In this document: one piece after another, positions 27,501 through 36,500 of the stretch | How the letters are laid out: every line of letters starts with the position of its first letter | Numbering within the stretch: position 1 is the stretch's first letter | NCBI GenBank assembly: GCA_030522415.1 | Contig: CM060118.1 | Span: 18,037,151 to 18,101,150 of the forward strand | DNA: 64,000 nucleotides | Reading direction: 5' to 3' | Origin: Channallabes apus | Taxonomy: Eukaryota > Chordata > Actinopteri > Siluriformes > Clariidae | Program-made: the position numbers and the translations under genes | The notes under the pieces: generated by a model | The model's input: the letters and a program-made list of their open reading frames with translations, nothing else | Told to the model about the DNA's origin: nothing | Databases searched by the model: none

Positions 27501-30500
27501 AATTAGACAAACACTGTGCAAGGCAAAACTTTAAGGATACCAGCAAGTGGACAAAGCAGATAAAATGGTTTTATGAAAGTTACAGCTGAAACATTCTGAC
27601 GGTTGACCAAAACTGAAACTCACCTGGCTCCAGTTTAATCATCTTTACAGCTGCTAGTTCACCAGTGGAGATTTTACGAGCCTGGAAAAATACAAAGATA
27701 ACAATGTTTAAACAAGCAGTGTATCCTAGTTCCAGAGCAGAACATAAAATATGTATTGTGATCGGCCGAGGGTGTGATGAATTTGCTAAACTGTGGCAGC
27801 ATTTTGTGTCTGTGTGTGTAATAGGAATAGTAAGCAGAAGACAGGATTGGCACATGGTGCACTGGAGTTTTATGTCTGCTGTTTTTGTCCATGTTTTCAT
27901 GCAGATTGGTCAGTATTAGGGCTGCACGATATTAGGAAAATATGCAATATTGTTGAATATTGCGATAACGATATTTCTTGCGATATAACATTTCACTAGA
28001 GATTATTATTGCCTATTTTAAAAAATTATTTATTTATATGTAATGATACTAAAATAAACAGGTAATAGATATTCATCTGATGTAATTAAATCTAATTCAG
28101 GCTAAAAAGAAACTATATGTCAAGGAAGCAGCAAATATTTAGACTTCAAAACACTATGAATGACTTAAACCCCTCAGCAGATATTCTGACTTCTAGTTTG
28201 CTGTTACTATAAACCTGCCAACACAATATGAATTACTCTCAAACATTAGTTTTTATTTACATGTAACCATATACTCATCAATAGTGTCTTAAACAAGAGC
28301 ATCTTTTAAACTAAATATTCTCTTTGGCTTGTCTGTTTTTTTAAAATAAAAATAACTATTAAACAAAAATTAAATAAAAAAAATACTATTTGTCACACAC
28401 ACACTCCGCGACCGGCACTAGGACCCGGAAGGAATGCGGGCGCGAACCCGGAAGTATAAGAGGAGTAAACAAACTAGTGCATACAGCTTAGTCACTGTGT
28501 TCGCCATGTCGGTTCAGATTCGAGTGTGTGTTTATAGGACGCGGGTTAAATGTGTGTTTTTCCCTTGCTCCCCTTCTGTGAGAGTCCTTAAACTAATTCG
28601 CGTGGTTATCCTGCCTACTCGCTTGCTTCCGCGTTTGGGTTTACCGTCTATAAAGGGCTAACGGCTAAACGGGTTTGAATGTATCACAGTTTCAAAACCA
28701 CTCTGGGCGTTTTCACATAAGGGACCCATTTTTGTTTCCGCTAATACTGGTTCATTTTAATCAGTATTCAACAACAAGAGTATAGTATAATGTACTCAGA
28801 CTTGGAATGAATCGGATATCGGGGGGATGGGGGCAGCAATCATTCTTGGGCATGATACAAACCAATCATATCTAGTGTTAAAATTGTAAAAAATAAAATA
28901 AAACATGCGTACAGTATGAGCAGTTTTTAAAGACAGACAGCAGGAATCCTTCGTTTGCAGCATAACTGCTTGAGTAACATGACCCCTGTCCCTCCCTGAA
29001 GGAGGTAAAACCTTCCAACAAGGAAATACTTAAAATATTTCATATTACATATCTACAACACGACCTATTACCCTGCCAAATCCAAAGTACCACTACTATG
29101 AAGTGAACGTTTGCAACAAGCTGGGGAAATTATATTATAGACTTGCTACTGACTACTTACAAGTTAACATCATTCTGTAAAGTAATGTTCGGGGGGGGGG
29201 GGGGGGACGAGCTGAAGAGGAGCACAGAAATACAAATTTTCTGTGAAATTGGTACTTTTACTTTAGTACTATCATTAAGTTTAGTTTTTACGTTTCTTTG
29301 AGAAACGATATCCACATAAGGTAGCCTGTCAGCATATTAACTATTGCCACAGCTAATCCAATGTTAACAAAATGAAGAAGCAGCAAAACATTTTTTGGAA
29401 CGTAAAAAAAATCTAAGCAGTGTAAACAGTGTAGGTGATCCCGGTCCAACGCAACGTGCATGTGTACACATGCATGCCTCGTTTGCTCTTCCCTGCCTAA
29501 ACAAATAACACTACACCTCAACCGTATATCTCTGTCTGCATAGACACTGAAATAATAGAATAAATATTATTTCATAATTTGATAGTATTCTCAATACCCC
29601 CCCCCAAATAAAATGGGGGGGGGGGGGGGGTTTAAAAAACACTTTTTTTTGTCATTTTGTGCATGTGCCATGTTCGCTCTCCTGAGTTTTAAGGAGAGCC
29701 CTGGATGTTCTGGTGTTTACTGGTAATCCGAACAATATTTAAACACACATTGCCACACTCTCACACTTACTTAGACTCACTCATGAGTTTCATACAAAAA
29801 TATTCATAAATCACCTATTAACCACAAACCTGCATACAAAGAAGAATCAAATCATGTTTCAATAGCAACTTCACTTATTATTGATGGTGAGGATAGCGGT
29901 CAACCATGAGCACCTCATAATAATCTCTTTATTTCTTTCATACCATGCATTGCTACCAGACAAGTTGTATCCAATCAATGAAGAATGATGCTTTAAGTAA
30001 AACTAGCTCATTGCTGTTTGCACATACATGTTTTTTCCAAGAAAATGTGAAACACACCGAGTGCAAAGCTACTGCAGATCATGGGGTAAATGCATGTGAG
30101 GACATGGAAGACAGACAGAGGAGGAGGGAGTGATCTGAAGGCTGGCTAGCATTCAGAAGTTCCTGTAATTGATCTCAGAGAAATGCCTGGACATAAAAGG
30201 GCAAATGACTGTGTGAAACTCTGCCGGGCCCAAAGCATGTTTCACATACTCAGGCCAGGGCTGATAACAGACAGTCAGACACGTCAGAAACCAGTTAGAC
30301 ACACTTAACGAGAGAAGAAGAAGAAAAAAAAAAAAAAAACGATAACTAATTGAACATTTACAGCCACCCGCAGGTGCCAGGCTGTATGTTATTAACCTTA
30401 TCTAACGAGCGCATGTTATCACTTTCTACTCGTATCTCTGTTTTTATCTATATGATGTCTTGCACCTTCTGTTCGCTACTGAATATGCATTATGGATGAC

Positions 30501-33500
30501 AATTTATGTGTGTATAGATAGATAAACAAATTCTGATTGTATGGTTAGTGGGCAGTGTTTGTAACAGATAGGCGGTAGGCAGCGTCATTAACCTTTTAAT
30601 TCATACTGTGAGTAGGTCACAGGTGTTCGTCACCAACTGTAACAGTAGCCAGTGCCCCTTTATGGGGTAAACAGGTGTATTAAGCCAAGCTCTTAGCAAC
30701 TGCAACCCTGGATCAGACCGTGGAGTGTCTACAGAGACAGCACATATGACAGGCAGAAGAAGGGGCTACCAAAACATTGGAGCAGCATGAGGAACTGCAG
30801 CGAGTTGATCGTGAACTACTTCCATAGGTAAACCTCTTTAGTCATATATTACCCATATACTTTTCTACTTATATGCAGTGGTGCCTCGGCATATGAACCT
30901 TGCAAATTTTCACTTTAAGAACCAAAATTTAGCATGAAATTTGACTCGGCCTGCTAAGGATATCCGGGATACGAGCAACCGAGTACGTCTCATGCCGTGA
31001 GGTGATATATCTGCCAAAACATCAGAGCAGCGTGGTGAGTGGCAGCAAGTTGACGGCACACTCCATTCGTGGGAATTGGTAGCATCAGAATCGGCACGTG
31101 TGCTGAGCTGTAGGAAGCCTCTAGTACAGACGTAAAATTTGGTAAGTAGCAGCTAAATTAAAAAGTAATGCCTATAAATAAATAAATTGTACATACAAAT
31201 GTGTGCAAAATAATGACCGGTAATTTGTGTGGCCACTTCTATAAAACATGCATTTTCTCAGCTAGTCAGAATGCCATTGAGAAGGCAATGAAGACTTAAT
31301 GATGCAGGTTTGGAAAGTGGGGAGCATAATCTTGCAGAGTATGAAATCAGCCTTAAAAGGCCATGGTGTAGAAGAGACCAAATTTGAACTGGTTTCTAAA
31401 GAGGGCATGGCAACCCTCTGAAATTGAACAAAAAAAAGTGTCTGAAAGGTGAAATTGGCATAAACGTGGTAGAAAGAAACATCAGTTGAAGGGTTGGTTT
31501 ATTTAGCAAAGTAAATATGAAAGAAAGGAGGAGGTGGCATGTTTGAGTTTTGTGTTTGCGCTAGAACTTTGACATCTGCAACCAAGTGCACAAACAGGGG
31601 ACAGTGTCATGCAGAGACACAAACAGCTGTGCAATATAGCTAGACTAATCACAGCCCGGGAAAATATCTGAAAAAATAACAGTGGCTAGAAGGTCTGTAA
31701 GAAAACCCACACACACCCAATGGCATAGGAACTGAAAACACTGCATCTTTCTTACTCAGCATCTTGAAAAACGTCCATCTACTTTGTAGTATACCATCAG
31801 CTGGAGTAACGTGACAAATCTGTGAACTTTCAAGCAAGATCGGATTGAAAGTGGGGGAGAAATTTGTGAGGAAGGCGCAAGCTTTTGTTTACAGTTTAAG
31901 TTTAAACCCAATTTTGATGCCATTTGCAGCTTGACTTCGCAGCTCAACTACTGAAACAAGTACCTTGGTTTAAACATGAAAGAGAGAAATTTACTTTGCT
32001 TTGTATATCTGTTTTTACTTTGATTTACTGCAGTGACATAAATTGAGCACTCATGAGGCTGGACCTATACTTTTTTTTTTTGGTTTCGAGCTGAGATTTA
32101 ACGTTTTCAGATTTCAAGCTAACCCACAACAAGCCTGTCTCTACAACACTGCATCACATGAATTTGATTAGCTGCTGCTGAATAACAGCATTTCGGAGAA
32201 GAGGAAAGTAAAGCTAGCTTCTGGAACAACAAACTGCCAAGGGTTTTTCATACTGTCCCATCTTTCACTCTATTGTCTCATTCTATGTGGATTATATTTT
32301 ATGCATGTTTAACACAAGGAAAACACACAAAAAAGTGTAATTATACACACACACACACACACATTTCAATTAGCAATCATACACTACATGACTACCTCCG
32401 TCCCATTTTTTCTGTACATATAAGGCTTCTAATCTGTGCCTATTTAACCGGCAAACAGATTACACCAGTAGGAACTACTGTGGAGTTTTTGCAGAAGAAC
32501 TCTCTAAATCACTATTAAAGATTATAGCCTTACTGATAAACGCTCCTAAACTACAGTAACACCTACGTTTACACGACATGTGTCCTGTCCCTCTTCACTG
32601 TAACTGCATTTTCATCAACAAAAAATTCCAGTGTTTTTACTGCCTTAACTCATATGGGTGTGTATGTGTAAACAGATCAGATAAAGTTTGTTCTGCATTC
32701 AAATGTGGTTCTAAAGGCAAGGTACAAAGAGGCTTTAAGGAAAAAACAGAAGCTAAAGGCCACAACAGTCACAGAGTCTCTTGTCCTTTCTAAAAACAAT
32801 TGTAGCTAATCCTGGAAAATAAAATAAGTTAATAAAACTGGAGAAGAACTAGAGATGGATGATGCCAAGTTGCAGTTTTGATATTAACTTGAGGGCTACA
32901 TTTTCAGAGGGTTACTATGTAATTCTGAAAGTCAGACGAGCATACCCAGATAATGCAGTTGAGAGTCGAGGTATTCTCGCATACAGTACATAGCTCAATG
33001 AATCAGACAGAAATTAGCGACATGTGCTCTGTTTCTGCCCTTTGACCTAGGACTCGAACAAATTCGCAACAGAAAAAGCCAGTAACTTATACAGCGGTGT
33101 TGTCCACTAAGATAACACCATAAATACAGATGATAGCATGCACCTCTTGTACAAAAAAGTAAACCATACAGAATGTATGAAATGTACAGTCGTGGCCAAA
33201 AGTTGAGTGACACAAATATTAGTTTTCACAAAGTTTGCTGCTAAACTGCTTTTAGATCTTTGTTTCAGTTGTTTCTGTGATGTACTGAAATATAATTACA
33301 AGCACTTCATATGTTTCAAAGGCTTTTATCAACAATTACATGATATTTATGCAAAGAGTCAGTATTTGCAGTGTTGGCCCTTTTTTTTTCGGGACCTATG
33401 CAGTTCGACTGGGCTCTCAATCAACTTCTAGGTCAAATCCTGACTGATAGCAACCCATTCTTTCATAATAACTTCTTGGAGTTTGTCAGAATTAGTGGGT

Positions 33501-36500
33501 ATTTGTTTGTCCACCCGCCTCTTGAGGATTGACCACAAGTTCTCAATGGGATTAAGATCTGGGGAGTTTCCAGGCCATGGACCCAAAATTTCACCATTTG
33601 GTCCCCAAGCCACTTAGTCATCACTTTTGCCTTATGACACGGTGCTCCATCGTGCCGGAAAATGCATTGTTCTTTACCAAACTGTTGTTGGATTGTTGGA
33701 AGAAGTTGCTGTTGGAGGGTGTTTTGGTACCATTCTTTATTCATGGATGTGTTTTTGGGCAAAATTGTGAGCGAGCCCACTCCCTTGGACGAGAAGCAAC
33801 CTCACAAATGAATGGTCTCAGGATGCTTTACTGTTGGCATGACACAGGACTGATGGTAGTGCTCAACTTTTCTTCTCCGGACAAGCCTTTTTCCAGATGC
33901 CCCAAACAATCGGAAAAGTGGCTTCATCGGAGAATATGACTTTGCCCCAGTCCTCAGCAGTCCATTCACCATACTTTCTGCAGATCAATCTGTCCCTGAT
34001 GATTTTTTTTGGAGAGAAGTGGCTTCTTTGCTGCCCTTCTTGACACCAAGCCATCTTCCAAAAGTCTTCACCTCACACCTGCCTGCTGCCCTTCCTGAGC
34101 AAGCTCTGCACTGGTGGCACTCCGATCCCGCAGCTGATTCCTCTTTAGGAGACGATCCTGACGCTTACTGGACTGTCTTGGAAGTTTTGATACTTTTTCC
34201 AAATGGATTGTACTCATTTATTACTGCTTATATATTTTTAACCTCCTTGTGAAGCAATGAAAGCTCTACAAAATAGATGATGATAATTAGTATTATCATT
34301 ATAATTCAGGTATTGTTATACATCAAAGAATTATCAAACAAAGCTTTTTTTTTCCCCTGACAAAAAAAAAAATCCAACTATAAATAAGTTAAACAGCTTT
34401 CACATGCTTCCTCCAAGACATGATGTCAACCGACCACATCTTTTCAAGCTGCTCCTCCTTCACTGTAAGTGGGCAAGAAGGTAAGCGCTACCCAGTTGTT
34501 TGCAGCCACCCATGATTAACTCATCTCACTGTGAGCACATGGCTAACCACTTTCTTAGGCTCCTGGATACAGGGCACATAGAAGGCAAAAACCCATGATC
34601 TCCAAATGTTAAGGTAAAAGGTTTCCCATTGGTCCATTGAAGTTTGTGCATGATCAGCACAGAACTGATCGTTTTACAATCGATTGTTTAGCCTGTATAT
34701 TTTTTTACAGCCACTGAGGTCCCTTGTTTAAAAAAAATACTGGTTACTGAAAACCAATCTACTTACAGATTAACTATATCCACATCTTAGACAATATAAG
34801 CACAGGCACTATATGGAGCCAGTGGGTACCAGGAGAAAGAAATTTGTTATCAGACTGGCAGACTCCTCTTTGAATGCAGCAAGATGCCTTACAGTGCTTA
34901 AATACCGTGCTGCAGTAGGACTACAAGCCGCAGACAATAGCGATGCAGCCACCAAGCTTGGCACAAAACATAGCACACAGGCTGCTTACCACATAGTTGT
35001 TCTTAAAACAGTAGCAGCTAAGGTGACAAAGAGGAAGGATGTCCACCAAACAATAACAATAGAAAAACATCTACTGCGTACAGACACACAGAGAGCTATG
35101 CCCCTGCTTGAGGAAACTGTGTACTCATGGAAACTTTGCTACTTTCACAAGGTTTCCAGGAATGTCCAAAGGGCATGCTAAATCCAAATCCCTGTATGCA
35201 AGTGTGCCATTAGTACACAAGGACTCTGAAGCTATGACAAAAAAGGAAACATCCTCCAAACGCTTATGTACACTGCAGCTTATGTAAAAGACAGGATCGA
35301 ATTCTTCAGATGATCGGATCCCACTTTCAGCCACACACACACACACCAAGAATCAAGCCTAGAACAAAAACACACCAAAGTTAAAAACTGCTTTGGTCCT
35401 GGCTAAGGTGCATAAAGAGTTCAGCTCTGGTGCTTTTCACCTAGAAACTTTAATCAAAACAAGATATTAAATGCTTGAGTGTCAGTGGTAACTCATATTG
35501 GTAAAGATCATTCATCAATCCTGGTTTCCACCCAACTCCGCCGTCTCTGGCAGCAGTTGAGCTGATAAAGAATAAAACAGTTTAAATGTGTCAGGATTAT
35601 ATCTGTAACATTTATTCTTCTTGAGGCTAAACAGGATTCCCACTTTCAAATCCTTCATGGATGTTTACAGATGCCAAAAATCAGGAATGTTATTATTACA
35701 AACCTTTCTTCTGCACTGTTTACTTCACTACTTAAGTGACTAAGGGTTGCAGAGCAGTTGCATGTATGAAGAAAAAAGTACATAGCGAAAAAGTCAGTGT
35801 ATATACAAGAAAAACTAGTAAGTGTAGTTCTATCCGTTAAGGTCTCTGACGTGCAAGAGGGAACCTGCTCTACAACCCGATTACCATAATTAAACAAAGT
35901 TCAACGTTATACGAACATGCTATTTTCAAATCCACAATCCAGACAATAAAACACATTGAACCCCTAAAAAGCACAGAACTTTCTCAAAACTAGGCTAGTC
36001 TCTGCCTGGCATGCTAATCCAGGAGAGTGTGTGAGGGACAACCCCTGGAGAGATCCTGTCCTCGAAATCCGCACTACCGCTATATTCACTCCAACTTACT
36101 GAAAGCAGAAAAGATACAAGTCTAACCTGTCAGGGACAAAAGAAGAGCATATGGAAAAAAAAAGGTCTTGTTTATTCAAGCATTAACTAGAACAGCAGGG
36201 GAAAGGGAACTTAGATGGGAGAGTACTTCCTGGATGGAGTTCTCCTGTTCTTATGAGGAGTGTCCACAGAAATTCTCATGCAGTCAAAAAAAAAAAAAAT
36301 AAACCCCACAGACAAATATGGCACAATGACATGTCACTATAGTGTCACCACAGAATCAAATGATTCATCTGAAATGGAATCATGTGTCTTCTGGACTTGT
36401 TTTCACAAATAATGTATATAATTTTTTTTTTATTGTCGAGTGTATTGCGCAAGTTTACTCTTTTTAACTTCTGACATACGCCACACCTTTGCAGAATAAG

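Larger units (their letters stand above)
17273..27623 (-). other. map4k5: map4k5 intron 2 (10.4 kb), transposon nest
   Basis: Contains a Tc1-like element broken by a hAT (18508-21328), an adjoining hAT (21334-22411), and a second Tc1-like element carrying a minisatellite and broken by a hAT (about 23620-26010). 22.4-23.6 kb and 26.6-27.6 kb hold nothing I recognise. Confidence 0.8.

Noticed and set aside
30877..30960. Possible pogo/Tigger-like terminus (GTGCCTCGGCATATGAACC)
   Set aside because: Only one end was found and no transposase or flanking duplication, so it was not annotated as an element.
34813..35181. 122-codon plus-strand ORF in map4k5 intron 1
   Set aside because: No family resemblance, no neighbouring exons or splice signals; treated as chance.
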